Shown piece after piece: positions 1 through 13,469 of a stretch of DNA of 64,000 bases (position 1 is the stretch's first letter; each line of letters starts with the position of its first letter). The notes beneath the pieces were generated by a model. That model had not been told where the DNA came from and made no database searches. It was given only the letters and a program-made list of their open reading frames with translations. Source of the DNA: Nematostella vectensis (taxonomy: Eukaryota; Cnidaria; Anthozoa; Actiniaria; Edwardsiidae); the NCBI RefSeq assembly GCF_932526225.1, contig NC_064040.1:1116001-1180000 (forward strand). The letters are read 5' to 3'. Made by a program: the position numbers and the translations under genes.

Positions 1-1260
1 TGAAATTTCATAACGCCCGATTTCGCTTTAACGACTCCTTTCGAAAGAGTTCTCGGAAAAGGAAATGGTATTTCATAACTCCCTATCTCGTTTTAACTAC
101 TTATCCGAATAAGGAATAGACTAAAAAGAGGGTTTTTTATGCCGAAACAGTAGTGTAAACGAAATCAGGCGTTATGAAATACCATTTACTTATTCGAGAA
201 ATGTTTAGAAAGTACTAAAGAACCCTCTCTTTAGTCTATTCCTTATTCGGATAAGTAGGTAAAACGAAATCAGGCGTTATGAAATACCATTTCCTTTTTC
301 GAGAAATGTTTAAAAAACACTAACGACCCTCTTTTTAGTCTATTCCTTATTCGGATAAGTAGTTAAAACGAGATAGGGAGTTATGAAATACAATTTCCTT
401 TTTCGAGAACTCTTTCGAAAGGAGTAGTTAAAGCGAAATCGGGAGTTATGAAATTTCCTTTCCTTTATTGAGAAATGATGAGCAAACAATGACAATCCTC
501 TTCATAGTTTATTCCTTATTCGGATAAGTAGTTAAAACGAAATCAGGCGTTATGAAATACCATTTCCTTATTCGAGAAATGTTTAGAAAACACAAACGAC
601 CCTCTTTTTAGTCTATTCCTTATTCGGATAAGTAGTTAAAACGAGATAGGGAGTTATGAAATACCATTTCCTTTTTCGGGAACTCTTTAGAAAGGAGTCG
701 TAAAAGCGAATCGGGAGTTATGAAATTTCATTTCCTTTATTGAGAAATGATGAGCAAACACTAAGAACCCTCTCTTTAGTCTATTCCTTATTCGGATAAG
801 TAGGTAAAACGAAATCGGAAGTTGGGAGATTCCATTTATTTATTCGAGAAATGTTTAGAAAACATAAAAAAACCTCTTTTTAGTCTATTCCTTATTCGGA
901 TAAGTAGGTAAAACGAAATCAGGCGTTATGAAATACCATTTCCTTTTTCGAGAAATGTTTAAAAAACACTAACGACCCTCTTTTTAGTCTATTCCTTATT
1001 CGGATAAGTAGTTAAAACGAGATAGGGAGTTATGAAATACCATTTCCTTTTTCGAGAACTCTTTAGAAAGGAGTCGTAAAAGCGAATCGGGAGTTATGAA
1101 ATTTCATTTCCTTTATTGAGAAATGATGAGCAAACACTGACAACCCTCTTCATAGTCTATTCCTTATTCGGATAAAGTCGTAAAACGAAATCGGACGTTG
1201 GGAGATTCCATTTCCTTATTCGCGAAAACTAACTTGAATAAGGAGCAGTTCCCTATTCGT
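1..1260. repeat. Composite satellite-like repeat block
   Basis: The stretch is built from a few recurring modules. One contains TTATTCGGATAAGTAG, another GAGTTATGAAAT followed by a TTTCCTTTTTCGAG-like segment, and another CCCTCTTTTTAGTCTATTCC. The first module recurs near 242, 349, 518, 619, 786, 892, 988 and 1154, with alternating spacings of about 100 and 167 bp, which indicates a higher-order unit of roughly 270 bp. Near the left edge (50-120) the modules run in the opposite orientation. A related AAGGAAC-rich fragment recurs at 1700-1770. No coding potential is seen. It could be a satellite or the repetitive end of a transposon; the block is cut by the window edge. Confidence 0.75.
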
Positions 1261-2882
1261 GTCACTGCACTAATCTATTTGTTTTGTCAGAGCCATATCT
1301 AGTAGTCAAGGTGTTAATTGACAACAAGCACTATCTGTCAAATTGTGGTTTTGTTAGCAAGGTCAAATTCCTTCTACACGCGTACGTAGTCACGTAAAGC
1401 GTGAATATTTTTCCTCTAAATATATTAATGCGTTTGGAAAGAAAGCCCAAGATATAAATACATTTATCAGATGAGAGGTAGATTTCCTCTCTTTTGCTAG
1501 ATTCATTTGTGAAAGCGATTGCACGCATAGCGTAATTTGACCTTTTGTAGCAGATAGAGTCTCATGTTCACAGCTCCGCTTAGCAGCGAGCACGTTAAAG
1601 CATCGAAATTTACCCGACGAAAATGCTGTTGGACTTGTTCTGAATAAACTGTTATGCCTAAATACTGTTTCAACTCGAATTAAAAGGTATCATGTAAGTA
1701 CCCCCCCTGATTTGAATAAGGAACTGAGCGAATAAGGAAACAGACGAAAAAGGAACTGCGAATAAGGAACTAACTTCACGCTGGTTAGGATACGCTGGAA
1801 GATTTCGGGAATGAATTACGTTTTTACGTTTTGAAACCCAAGTTGGCTGTTGCGAACCAAATAGGCGACTCACGTGACCCTGGATATTCCATCCTTCCGT
1901 ACCATTATTTCGATAGAGCTTGCTCGGTCCATCAAACACTGTGAAAAATATACCCTCATAACCATTGCTTTTTTAGTCACCGACCATGTGCTTGCAATGG
2001 ATGTGGTGGATGCCTCCCGAAACTGTCAATCACCCAAAACAAAATTGAGTCACACAAGCGATCCATTTCGATTGTCTGATTCGCGAGTCACTAAAAGCCC
2101 GATTCAAGCCTTATAACAACATATATATAGAATTTATATAGCGCTTATTGTCATGATATTACGCAACGCTTCGCTCACACTTGTAATATAGAACTAAATC
2201 GTTAGAGATTAATCACGCAATATTATTGTAATATGAAACTTAATTCTCTCTCAACTACATGCGCTCGCTTCAACACACAATGGTTCATCCTGACAATTAT
2301 ACCCAATAAATTGATTAAATAAAGACCGCAAATCATTACACTTACCCAAACCATGTTCTAAGCGCTTCACATTTAAAATCCGAATGTGTGTAAAACACCT
2401 GAGTATTTTCGGGCCCGAAAACTTCATTTTGCATTTTTTGCTAAAAAATTTGCATGTTTTCCTTTTTGAGAACTGCTTTCATGTTAGAACAGTTTGAACT
2501 TCCTCTTGGTTCATATTCCAAATGATTACGCTCAATAGGGCCTTTTTTGAAGTTTTGCTAAAAGTTACCCGAAAAGTCTCGGGTGACTCAGAGGTCCCGA
2601 GAACTTTCCAAATATTTAAGCCATGTGACTTTCGGGCCCGAGAAGTTCGGGAAAGATCAAAATCTAAAAATCTATAAAAAGAATCATCCTTTACCAGGGG
2701 CTCATAAGTATGTACTTATGAGACCCTGCCTTTACTTGAATCTTTGTGGTAAAATACGATGTTTGACGATATTTCAACACATTCAGGTACCATAAATTTT
2801 AGTGGAATTAGCCAGCTATTCAAATTAAGGAATAGAAACGATTTCGGGCCCGAGATATCTTGGGTGTTTCGAGAAACGACCC
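1261..2882. other. Intergenic, no gene recognised
   Basis: Only short spurious ORFs are present. A short run of GAATAAGGAAC-type motifs at 1700-1775 resembles the satellite at 1-1260. A TTCGGGCCCGA motif occurs at about 2408, 2632 and 2842, which suggests a diverged dispersed repeat. Nothing else can be supported. Confidence 0.5.
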
Positions 2883-3250
2883 CAGCAGAGGCGAGAGGCC
2901 CCATACGCTGACATGCTAACACACTGGGCCACCTGTGGCGAGAGGCCCCATACGCTGACATGCTAACACACTGGGCCACCTGTGGCGAGAGGCCCCATAC
3001 GCTGACATTCTAACACACTGGGCCACCTGTGGTGAGAGGCCCCATACGCTGACATGCTTACACACTGGGCCACCTGTGGCGAGAGACCCCATACGCTGAC
3101 ATGCTAACACACTGGGCCACCTGTGGTGAGAGGCCCCATACACTGACGCACTGAAACACTGGGCCACCTGTGGCGAGAGGCCCCATACGCTGACATGCTA
3201 ACACACTGGGCAACCTGTGGTGAGAGGCCCCATACACTGACGCGCTGACA
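2883..3250. repeat. 47-bp minisatellite, about 7.5 copies
   Basis: Head-to-tail units of 47 bp containing GAGAGGCCCCATACGCTGAC and ACACACTGGGCCACCTGTGG run from 2883 to about 3250 with few mismatches. The minus-strand ORFs over this stretch are products of the periodicity and not genes. Confidence 0.92.
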
Positions 3251-3969
3251 CCACCCGTGATTCCGGGATTTCCAGAATCAAGCCTTGCGCTCCTGCCGTG
3301 CCAAATCTAATTGTCGATTTGTACTGACACAAATCAACGTTGATTCAGACGCCACACTAAATGAGTTGCGCTCAATAGGTTGTGAGTAGTAAAAATAAAC
3401 TTGATTTTTTTGTTATACTAAAATAAAATAAATAGTGTTTGGTTCGGCAAATCAAAAACTTGACCATTTTCTGGTCATCTCCCGGGGGGGGGGGGAGGGG
3501 AGGGGGGCTTCAATAGACTGGGGTGATCGTCGACAAAATCAATTTTCACCTTTAGGAATAGAACTTTGGGTAGGTATAGTCAACAGCAATTGTTACCCCT
3601 ATAAAAAAGATAGCACTTTTAGGTGTAATTGAAGCAATTTGTAACCCTAACCGCTAAAAGAAAACACATTCTCAGGTTTCTTGGATCGCGGCCACCACCC
3701 AGCACATTTCTTTCCTGACTACATTCGTGTTCACATCCATGTTCAGTTGTTATGAGCATGTGATGATCCACTAGTGTGACCCCCTAAGGGATAGCAATTA
3801 GTAGAATTTTATACCCTTAATATAAGAGAAACACCCCCGTCTCTGCAAGGAGAAAACCAGTGGAGGCTCGCGTTAGTTGGGTCGATAGAACAAATATATA
3901 TCAGTAGCATACATTTATGCATGAATTGATGCGTGAATATATGCGTGATGGAACTTACTAAAAATAACA
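3251..3969. other. Intergenic with G-run
   Basis: No gene is recognised. A G-rich run at 3482-3507 (13 consecutive G, then G4 and G6 blocks) could form a G-quadruplex. Confidence 0.5.
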
Positions 3970-6500
3970 TACATTAGTCCAGTCAATCTATGAAATTTTT
4001 ATGGCCCAGGTGGAACTTATTGCAATAGAATTTCTCTCAGCGGATTTTAAACAAGTGATACAACCTAGTTAACATACTAAAAGTCCCCAAAAATCCCTTT
4101 GGTGTAACATCTTGAAATATAGGATTTGTCCATTTCGGAGCTAAACCACAGGGTACCCGCGTTGTTAAAACGGAAAAAATTAAAATACACGTCTCAATCA
4201 GTACATTGAAAAGGTCATTGGTCAAAGTTGATTAAAGAAAATGTTTGGATATCGAAACAAAGCAAATTGCTCCTGTTAAATATATTTTTTCCAATATTTC
4301 TGTATTCCAAAAACCACAGGGTACCCGCGCCGAAAGCCCTGAAAAAATGAAAATACACGTCTGAATCTGAAAATTTCAATGGCCATTGGCCAAAAATAAT
4401 GACACAATTTTAGTATCAAAATAAAGCAACTTGTCCATGTTTTTTTTCTATTTCAAATATTTTCTCCACAAATGTATTTCTGCATTCTTTTCAGTGACTG
4501 AAATTTGTCTAGAAAACAAACTTATATGTGACATCAGCTCAGTAGGTAGCCTATTCAATACATGTAATACAACGGTAATCTGGAACAGTTTTGTAGTTTC
4601 TTGAGGTTTTACACCAGCCTAGAGAAAGCTACTTACACTTCTAATGAAACTGAACGTCTAGCTCTAGCTCGATTAGTCCGAATTGTGACAAGTCTTACCT
4701 TTACACTTTACAAACGTCGCACTACAGTCTAGACCATTCTTCTTGCAGGTTCATCTTCTGGTGCTGCAATCCGATTAGCATTTGTATCGCATTATATTTA
4801 TCAGCGATCCTTGGGGATGGTCCAGTGCGGACAGACTTGCCTCCAAGAAATGGATCGCTGCTAAAAATGGTGCGGTGCAAATGCACAAATTGGATTACAT
4901 TTGCTTTCTTTAGGCTGGGTGTAAAACCTCAAAAACACAAAAGTGTTACTGATTACTAGAATAGTCTTCAAAAGCTTTATTAGACAACAAAGATGACCAA
5001 TGGGGGGGGGGGGGGTCATACGTAAACAGGGTCTAGATTCTATGGTTTTACAATACGATTGAAATAAGATGCTTGAAAAGTAGTTGTTCTGCAAAGAGCC
5101 GGAGATAAAGTTAAGGTTGGGTTCAGGTTACGAGTACGATTGTGATTTACAAAAGTGTCAAAAAGTTGAACATTCAGGTCGGTCATTTTGAAGTTACACT
5201 AGTTAAAAAGAGATTCGGTCTTTCACCTCTCAGTCGAAGACCAAGGGTAGTAGATCGAGTTTTAGAAGTCGCTCTTTTTAGCAAGTCTCCGATCTTGGAT
5301 CTTAGAATTCAACGGGTGGCTCGCCTTTTAACTCTTTCTAGGAGGACATTTTAAGTCTTAAGCTGCCGGGGGACCAGACTTCAGTGGCGAAACAAAGCTG
5401 CGACTTGACAAGGAACATGTACAGAGTAGGCCTGACCCTGTATCTGTAATTAGGACACATGTCCTCTTGAGCAGACCAAGCATTCTGTTGGCCTTGTACA
5501 ACACAAATAGAATGTGGGTGTCCTATGTGAGATTGCCCGGTATTGTGCTCCCGAGATCTTTTTCAATGTTGATGCGCTGAAGACTTGTGGCGCCAAGCGG
5601 ATAGTCCACCAGTTTGGGCGATTTCTTTCGTAATAGACTGTCAAGACATAACTAACACTTGGTAGCGTTGAAGTTTTTATTTGTTTCGTCGCTCCATTTG
5701 TTAGACTTGTCAGGTCATCCTGAAGAGCTTCACAGTCCTTTATCGAAGAGATTCTTCGGTATAGCTTTGTGCCGTCTGAGTATATAGCGGTGTGCCTTTG
5801 TCTGTGGCGTCTGCTAGATCGTTGATGTAGGTCCTAAATAGAAGGGGCCTATTAGGCTTTCTTGAGGGACCCCGGAAGTCACTGGGAGGTGACGAGAGGC
5901 CATGCTTTCTATAACAACCCTAGCTACCGAGTTGCTGTCACATGTAAGTTTGTTTTCTATATACAAATTTCAGTAACTGACGCGAGGATGCAGAAATACA
6001 TTTGTGGAGAAAATATTTAAAATAAAAATGAAACATGGACAAGTTGCTTTATTTCGATACTAGAATTTGTGTCTTTAGTAATTTTTTTCCAATGACCTTT
6101 GAAATTTTCTGATTCAGGCTTGAATTTTCAAATTTGTTTAGTGTTTTCGACGCGGGTACCCTGTGGTTTTTGGATTACAGAAATATTGGAAAAAGATATA
6201 AAACTGGGGCAATTTGCTTTTGTTTCGATATCCAAACTGGGTCTTTAATCAACTTTGACCAATGGTATTTCAAAATTACTGATTTAGACGTGTATTTTAT
6301 TATTTTGCCGTTTTAACGACGCGGGTACCCTGTGTTTTGCTTCGAAATGGAAGAATCACAAATTTCAGGATGTTCCACCAAAGGGATTTTTGGGGACTTT
6401 TAGTATGTTAACTAGGTTGTATCACTTGTTCAAAATCCGTTGAGAGAAATTCTGTTGCAATTAGTCCCACCTGAAACCACAGATTGACTGGACTACATTG
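3970..6500. mobile_element. Foldback element with ~560-bp inverted arms
   Basis: The left arm (about 3970-4535) and right arm (about 5936-6500) are imperfect inverted copies. The outer ends read TTAGTCCAGTCAATCT on the left and AGATTGACTGGACTA on the right. Both arms carry the motif CCACAGGGTACCCGCG, or its complement, twice: at about 4144, 4313, 6150 and 6318. The interior (4536-5935) contains a decayed non-LTR retrotransposon fragment. No intact transposase is visible, so this is a non-autonomous or composite element. Exact ends and target-site duplication were not resolved. Confidence 0.75.
5100..5935 (-). pseudogene. Degenerate LINE reverse-transcriptase fragment
   Basis: On the minus strand, broken frames show typical non-LTR reverse transcriptase C-terminal signatures. 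A VPQ-S-IGP block lies near 5840-5875, corresponding to the common GVPQGS-LGPLLF motif. Nearer the 3' end there is an LERVKRRATR block (about 5315-5345), matching the usual LEKVQRRATR of the thumb region, followed by a DLLPL-like segment. The frames are interrupted by stops and shifts, so it is inactive. It lies between the arms of the foldback element. Confidence 0.7.
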
Positions 6501-6861
6501 GAATTAAGAGTCTAAACTGATCGGTTCCTGATGTGCTGATGAGTAACAAGTTAGAAAGTTAGCGGGTAAAATATGGCCGGGGTAAACGAAAAGTAATTCG
6601 GGATATATCCGGGTTTTTTATTCTGGTAAAAATGAGTACAAATCAGGCCCAAGTACTGCGAGAATCTCCTCATCATCGAAGTACGTTAGCAGGGTTTAGT
6701 TGTATATAAATGGATTTTATTGTGTTGTATATAAATGGATTGTATTGTGTTCCGAACCTGTTCTGAGACGCATTCTTCTTAAGGTATCTGCTAATTTTCA
6801 TGAAAAAACTTTCTAGCTCCAAGTCAAAGCTTTCTACATATTTATTACTGGAGAAAAACAG

Positions 6862-7140
6862 GATGAAAACACACCACCACCACAGGTCCCCCAAGCTAAT
6901 ATGTTGTATTTTACTTGTCTTATTCACTGTAAAAATATGGTGCGTTACAATAAAAAACAATTGGGACGAAAAATGTAATAAAATACCTTCAAACTTTTCT
7001 AACCAGTTTGTGGAGTTGTTATTTAAATCCTTGTGAAGTTTGAATTCAAATTTTTTTTTGGAACGCACTATATATTTACAGTGAATGAGACACGTAAAAT
7101 ACAACATATTAGCTTGGGGGACCTGTGACACCACACAAAT
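6862..7140. mobile_element. Small foldback (MITE-like) element
   Basis: About 85 bp at 6862-6950 is repeated in inverted orientation at 7052-7140. The shared core is ACAGGTCCCCCAAGCTAATA followed by TGTTGTATTTTAC. The loop is about 100 bp. It would fold into a long hairpin. The ORFs on both strands here result from the inverted repeat. Confidence 0.75.
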
Positions 7141-9273
7141 CTTTTAGGTGTCTAAACGTGGAAAAAAATTCTCACAAAACAATAAAACTTGTTCATCCCA
7201 CACCAACTCAAATAGCCCACAGACGCTTATGTTTTTCTCTAAATATGCGAAAATGAAAATAGGGATCATCCACATAATTTTACTCCCAGCAAACAACTTG
7301 AAAGTAAGAGGAACTTTTTAAAAAAGCCTGAACTTACGAGAAAATCATAACAGATAAAAAGCACAGTCGACAGTCTTTACCTATGTACGAAAAATCAGCT
7401 TTAAATAATTGCGACATTGAACAGCTTCTGTTTCTATAAACTGTACGTTATTTTTAACCATAACTCACACCCTGTGTACTTCTTTGAACCATAATCGTGT
7501 TGAGTCCACCTCTATCTTTGCTTTTTTTTACCTTTCCCTGGATGCAAATTTCAGCTGGTAGATTAAAAACCATGCCATTGCTAAGCAACTACAACTTCCT
7601 CTCATTATTCAGTACCGTGTAGCTATCAACAAGTAGCCTCTATCAGCAAAGCAGTAACGGTGAAGGCAATCCTCCCAGCACTTATTACAAGTTAACATCG
7701 TGCGTCCCTTTCCGCCGTTTCTCCGCTACGTTGACTCATAAGGAATTGATATCGATACGATAACCACACATATATGACCTTAATGAACCTGCACAGGAAC
7801 TCGTCTGGATTTCACGGCCCATGGAAGACGTCAAGGAAGTTAAATATCAGACGCAGCAATTAGCGCTAATTATATGCCTTCATATCTCAGCCACTGTTTC
7901 TTGGTTAATTATTTATCGTCTAATTCTTTTGAATTGCATACTGTAGTATCGGCGAGGCCACCTCGGTAGAGGTGAAGAAAGTAAGTACATAGTATCAGTC
8001 AAGGGGAGAGGGGAAGGGGGTTTCCGAAAAAATCCCCCCTTAAACATTTGGATTCTGTGTGAATCTGTGTGAATGCGAATGATTTAAAGTAACGGTTTAA
8101 TTTCATATCCTTATGTGCACGAGGTGCATGCCCTGTCGTCTTTTCTTCTGATGCTGTCAAACTTCGTAGCCAACATAGAGTATACCCACCTATTATCGAG
8201 ACAAATCCACTAACCGCAATAATGAACTAACCGCAAGCGTGTGTGTAACATCCGATGGTTTCTTCCTACGTTTTTGTAATTTGATTACTGTGACGGGTAC
8301 TTCCGGCTTGAGAGGACCATTCGGGAACACGGGTAACATTCGGGAACTCGGGGACCATTCGGGAACACGGGGACCATTCGGGAACTCGGGGACCATTTTG
8401 GAATTCGGGGCATTTCAGCCAAGTTAGAGGCAATTTTGTTGTTTATTATCAACTTTGTTCCTACTGCAAATGTTTTAGGACCGAATATTTGTTATATCGG
8501 GGAGGTGAGTTAATCATCTCTTTATATATTTTTTTCGCTTTTTTTACGCTTGATATTATTCCTTTGGATTTTATTGCACTTGATATTATTCCTTTGGATT
8601 TTATTGCGCCTTTTTTTTTTTTTTCTTCGAAAATTGAGCTTGTTCATTTGACGAGTTGGTCACTGGACCTCATGATCACCCTGCCTGAGACCTTTCGAGA
8701 TGAGGGGGTTCCCCTAGGGGTCTTCTATCTCTCTTAACGAGTTCATCATCTGTGCTGTGTGCTGACGGCGTTGTCTCATGTTTCGAGCATACACCAAACG
8801 ACCGCCTGTGTGTACACTGACCGATATCTATCGCCTCCCGTGTCATTACAATGTTTGCTTTTACGATTTTCTTGTAAACATACTTGGATTTTATCATACT
8901 CAAACTCGACACAATCTTTATAATTGATTATCAATACGTCGGCACGGTTGGCGTGTTGTGAACAATAGGCTCTTCATTCTATTATTGGCTCAACGCTAAC
9001 AACGAACTCGGACGGTATCGCCTTTGCAACACGTACTACACAAGTTATCTTCAAGGATTGGCTTACTCTATAAACTGCCTTAACAAAACAGATAAGTGTT
9101 TGCTGTTAATTCGAGGGCCGACACGAGAGGTGCAGAAATTAGACCACAAAATATTACGCGTTGCGACGGGGCAGATGGAAATATTACGTTGATGTCCCAT
9201 AGCCCATCAAAGTATACTGGAATGTGGCTTCTTTATCTTTTACTGTCGTAGTTAGACTGTAACCTGGATCACA
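7141..9273. other. Intergenic; short GGGAAC repeats at 8290-8420
   Basis: No gene is recognised. At 8290-8420 there are about seven imperfect short units of the type ACCATTCGGGAACTCGGGG. A smaller duplication, TTGATATTATTCCTTTGGAT, occurs at 8550 and 8580. The last few hundred bases presumably hold the promoter and 5' UTR of the potassium channel gene; no TATA box was identified. Confidence 0.5.
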
Positions 9274-11730
9274 ATGAGTGAGGAAGGGTTCAAACTAGCG
9301 ATTTTATGGATTGCTTATTTTCTATACATGCTCATAGGAGCTTTTATATTCATGAGCCTTGAATACAAAAATGAAGAGCAAGAGTTGCGAGTGCTGAGTG
9401 AAAAATTGGAAACGCTTTCCGCAGAAAATTCAACGGCCACGTTTGGATCACTAAAGACGGATAAACAGAGACAATTTCTTTACGATTTTTGCTCTCACGG
9501 GCTGGCGCTGAATCCTGGCGGGGAGCATCACTATCAATGGGACCTAGCCGGTTCTTTCTACTTCGCTGGGACGGTTATTACTACAGTTGGTATGTCGAGC
9601 AGGATTAATTCCCATTAGCGATCCTTGACACACAAAAAATCATAACAGATTTCTAGATCCCTTTCCTAAGTAACACTTGACATGTTAGCCCAGACCACAT
9701 AACTTTCAATGACTTAGAACCCCCCAAAAAATTATCTTATTTTTATTGACCGTTATCGGATTGTCCCAAACTGATCCGTGTCCTAATTAGTCCTGAGTTG
9801 ACCCTAAAGATGAAAGACATTATGCGTTATTTGTTGCTCCTTTTAATTCAATCTTTTTTTTTTATTGATTTTCAAGTTGGTGTAATCAACCCCCACGAAC
9901 GAGTTCTCATGACGTGTGTTGTCTTGTTGTTGATCATTATGTTAATCCTGTCAGATGTAGTGACTTATCTGACTTATCTCGGCCGTCCTCTTCGGTTAAA
10001 CGAATTGTCATGTAAATTCGCTTAACTTGCTTATGTTTTACGTTTACGTTTTACTTTTCTGCATAATTTGGTGCAATTGTACTAATGTTACTAAAAGGTA
10101 CCAAAAAGCGTTATCTATATTTGCTCCTGTCTTTGTCCAACAACTCGAATGCGGTTATCCCACGGGAGAACCTCCGAAGTAGATCAAGATGGAACATCGC
10201 AATAAATTTAAGTCTAATACGATTACTGTCTATTGTGTTCTTAATGCAAGATTTTCACAACTACAATCTGTAAATTGCTCTAGCCTCTCTTGAAGTGAAA
10301 ACTGATTGGTCGATTGTTTGTAGTAAATTCCACCATTTTATTTATTTCATTTTTTTGTATTTTTGCGAGGACTTTCTTTTTGACGATGGCGAGCACATCA
10401 GAATTTCAGGTCAGCGTAGAACGTGTCATAGGATACCATAGAGACATGCCATAGAGAACGATGGGCGGCAACCGGAAGTGGAAGTTTAGTATCTAAAGAT
10501 TCTTATAGAAAAAAAAATGATTAAATATACGTCTCTACTTTTATCTGGTTAGAGAAAAACCTCACAAAAAAAGAAAGAAGTGGAACATCCCGAACTCATA
10601 CTCGATTCATATTTTTTGTTTTATTTTAATTGCTACTTTGATTTTCTTTCTCTGCAGGGTTCGGGCTAACCGCACCAGTCACGCGTGCAGGCAAGCTGTT
10701 CTTTCTCCCATACTCGCTCTTTGGTATTCCCCTCCACGTGCTTCTATTCAATACAATGTTGGACCGGACAGTTTATCTTATCACGGGCCTACTGCGCAGA
10801 CTCCACCACAAGTTTTCAACAGGCAGCCCACTATCTGACTGGGAGCCTAGTACGACTCTGATAGCTTTGGTGGCATTCCTCTCGATGTCCATATTAGTAC
10901 TGTTATCGGCACCACTCTTCGTGTTTCTAGAGGGGTGGTCGTATTTCGAGTCTGTTTATTTTGCTGTGGTAACATACACGACTGTAGGGTTCGGTGATTT
11001 CGTACCAAGCTCATCCCCAACAGATGATAATCATAATCACACACTGCATTATAAGGTCGGTAATTGGATGGTTATTATTGTGGGGATCATGTTCATGTAC
11101 CCGGCGATAGCAATAATGGCGACGGTTTATAAACACGTACTGAACGGTTTGTATGCGAAGATTCTGGCCTGTTGGAAAAAGAGTAAATCAAGGAATAGGA
11201 CAACGGACCTAGGAGCCCCGGTCCAGAAACCGGACGCCATCTCAGGCTGCAGTAGTACATTGTCAAAAAAGCCTTCTGATTTTGATAGGATGTTTGCACA
11301 AAGGGTGCTCAAGGATTGGCAGAATCGATGTAAAGCGAGCAAAATGGGGACTGTGAATAGCGTAGAAGCCTCCATACGTAAAAGCCGCGTTTCCTTACCG
11401 CGAGATTGGGTAGCAGAGAACGAATTAGCTTTGACCAATAGCGGACCAGACTCGTCTAATCACGTGACCGGTCGGGTGCAAGTGACGTTTAGTCACGTGA
11501 ACAGCCTTGAGGAGCTGCTGGCAGCCGAGTCGAGGATCACGATAGAGTTTAGAGAGACACTAGACAGGCTGCATCAACAGAGGCAAAAGCTACTGCATTC
11601 GAGTAGAGACGAGTTTGCGGATATAGCTGAGGGCGCTGGCTCGAGTACTGCGGTCTCACAGGTTAAAATAACTGCAATATCTGTTGAACCCTGTAAAGGC
11701 GATCCGCCAGATGGAAATACATCTAGTTAG
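9274..11730 (+). CDS. KCNK13-like: Two-pore-domain K+ channel, THIK-like
   Basis: This is a plasma-membrane background potassium channel. Exons: 9274-9589 and 10658-11730, joined GTTG|gtatgt...ctgcag|GGTTCGG in phase 1, giving 462 residues. The order is M1 (about residues 8-28), an extracellular cap helix, pore loop 1 with TTVGFG (103-108), M2, M3, pore loop 2 with TTVGFGD (213-219), M4, then a long cytosolic tail of about 190 residues. The intron falls inside the first selectivity filter, so splicing is needed to complete it. The LLFNTMLDR segment after M2 and EGWSYFESVYF before pore 2 resemble THIK channels (KCNK12/13), so the subfamily call is an inference from remembered family features. 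Family membership is secure; the subfamily is moderately sure. The start ATG is the first in frame, directly ahead of M1. The end of exon 2 uses the stop at 11728-11730. Confidence 0.9.
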
Positions 11731-11766
11731 AGCGCGCTTGAGTATGTAGTGTCAACTTGATGGGAA

Positions 11767-11772
11767 AATAAA
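11767..11772 (+). terminator. Polyadenylation signal of K+ channel gene
   Basis: A canonical AATAAA lies 37 bp after the channel stop codon. Confidence 0.5.
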
Positions 11773-13469
11773 AATTACATTCGTAGAGATACTAGACCAA
11801 GGGGAATAAGTAGGGAGGGGAGGGAGAGAGCTTTCTTTCACCTAGTGAGTAAGCATGACAACAAACCAAGCGCCCATACGTGTGCTGCAGTTGTCTAACT
11901 AAATCACCGTAAAGAACCTGTATGAACCTATGAGGAACATCTCTCTTATTCCACGTTAATAATAGCCTTTTTACCGACAGTGCCGGAAAATACTACTAAT
12001 CCTGAGGGCTTTGGTGTAATGACCGAGGCTTTGCGTTTATTCTTTGCCATTTTTAGAAAATTTTCCGTAGGGTAATAGGACAATTCCGTAATGCCCACTG
12101 AGGCAAAATGCCATGACTACCAATTAGCTAATCACAGCGCGCGTACAGTCGTTGTCATATAATAATAGCGGAGCCAAGGGCGGCCGCAGGCCGCGCGCGT
12201 AGCCCCATAGGCATAGAAATATGGTATAGATATGCGACTTGATTTTTGTGGTCATCGCGCGGGTACCCTGTGGTGTCGCCAGCCAGCCAGTCAGTCAGCC
12301 GCGCGACTCCCAGGCCCCACTCGGCCCCGAAATGGCGACTAAATACAAGCACGGAGCAAGGGAAAAAGTTCTTGTCGATTATGCGATGATTATTTATTTT
12401 GCCTCAAATTTTGTGACTTAAGAATAAAGTCAACTAGAGGAGATCTACTAACATTCATTCACGCCAAGATTTATCTGGTTTTAGCTAGTAAATTTAAGCA
12501 AGTAACAGTTCACATTAAAAAGCGAACAGAACCACAAGAAAGCGACCAAAAAAAAAAACAAAAAAAACAATGCAAGGTGAGTTTCGGACGACTATTTGTA
12601 TTGTCTATTGAGGATATGACAGTTATTAGGCTTTTTGTTGTCCTTTTTGTATGCTTTGAGAATGCGATTACTTAACTTAGTAATCAAATTATTTGAGCAT
12701 AACAAGTTTTGTTTTGACATTCTTCGTTTTATCTATATTCTTGATTGTGTTGAATAAAATACAATACAACAAAAACTGGAATTCGTCTTTAATAAGACTT
12801 CTTCAGGGCAGATTGATTGTGTTGAGATATTTCATAAAGGCTAACCAATATCGTGTTGCATTTGTCAAATACTGCTAAAGAAGACCGTTCTTGTCTTTAT
12901 ATCCTGTGCTCTTAGTCCTAAGAAGATACATATCCTTAGAAGATACAGCAGCTTTTTCAACTTTTCCTTACCGAGGATAAAAAAAACCTATTTTCAATAT
13001 GTATTGTTGTTATTGTCTGCATCTTGCATCTCATGTGTTTATTTTTTTTCAAATAGTTGTGGAAAATTAGTTAGATTATAAATGGCTTGATAAAAAGATT
13101 GTTTTAAAAGAAATAATAAATAATTGTTTTCACTCTTTTATGAACCAGGAACTACCTGAGGGCCAAGATGAATGCTAAAGACTGGAAGACATGAGAATTA
13201 AAAATCATGTCTTGAAGAGAATAGTAGGATGTTCTTATTCACTAGCCATTTGATACCCCCACACCCATGGTCCCAGGGGAGGGTGGGGGATTAAACTTTA
13301 ATAAAAGCCTGTTTCCAAGTTAAGAGTCAAAAACAGTCAATACCACCACCCCTATTGACATATTCTTGTTAAAAAGTAGTCTAAAACCCCACATTAACCC
13401 CTGACTTCTGCGGGACCATAAGGGAGGGGGCGCAAATGACTAGTTCATTACTATGTGATTCAGCAGTAC
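11773..13469. other. Intergenic; element fragment at 12160-12430
   Basis: No gene is recognised. At 12169 there is AGCGGAGCCA, the exact inverse of TGGCTCCGCT at 15042. At 12255 the motif GCGCGGGTACCCTGTGGT repeats the motif found four times in the foldback element at 3970-6500. This marks a GC-rich transposon fragment at about 12160-12430. The rest is AT-rich. Confidence 0.45.

Noticed and set aside
6673-7134. 153-residue minus-strand ORF
   Set aside because: It spans a foldback element and encodes the inverted arms; no homology seen.
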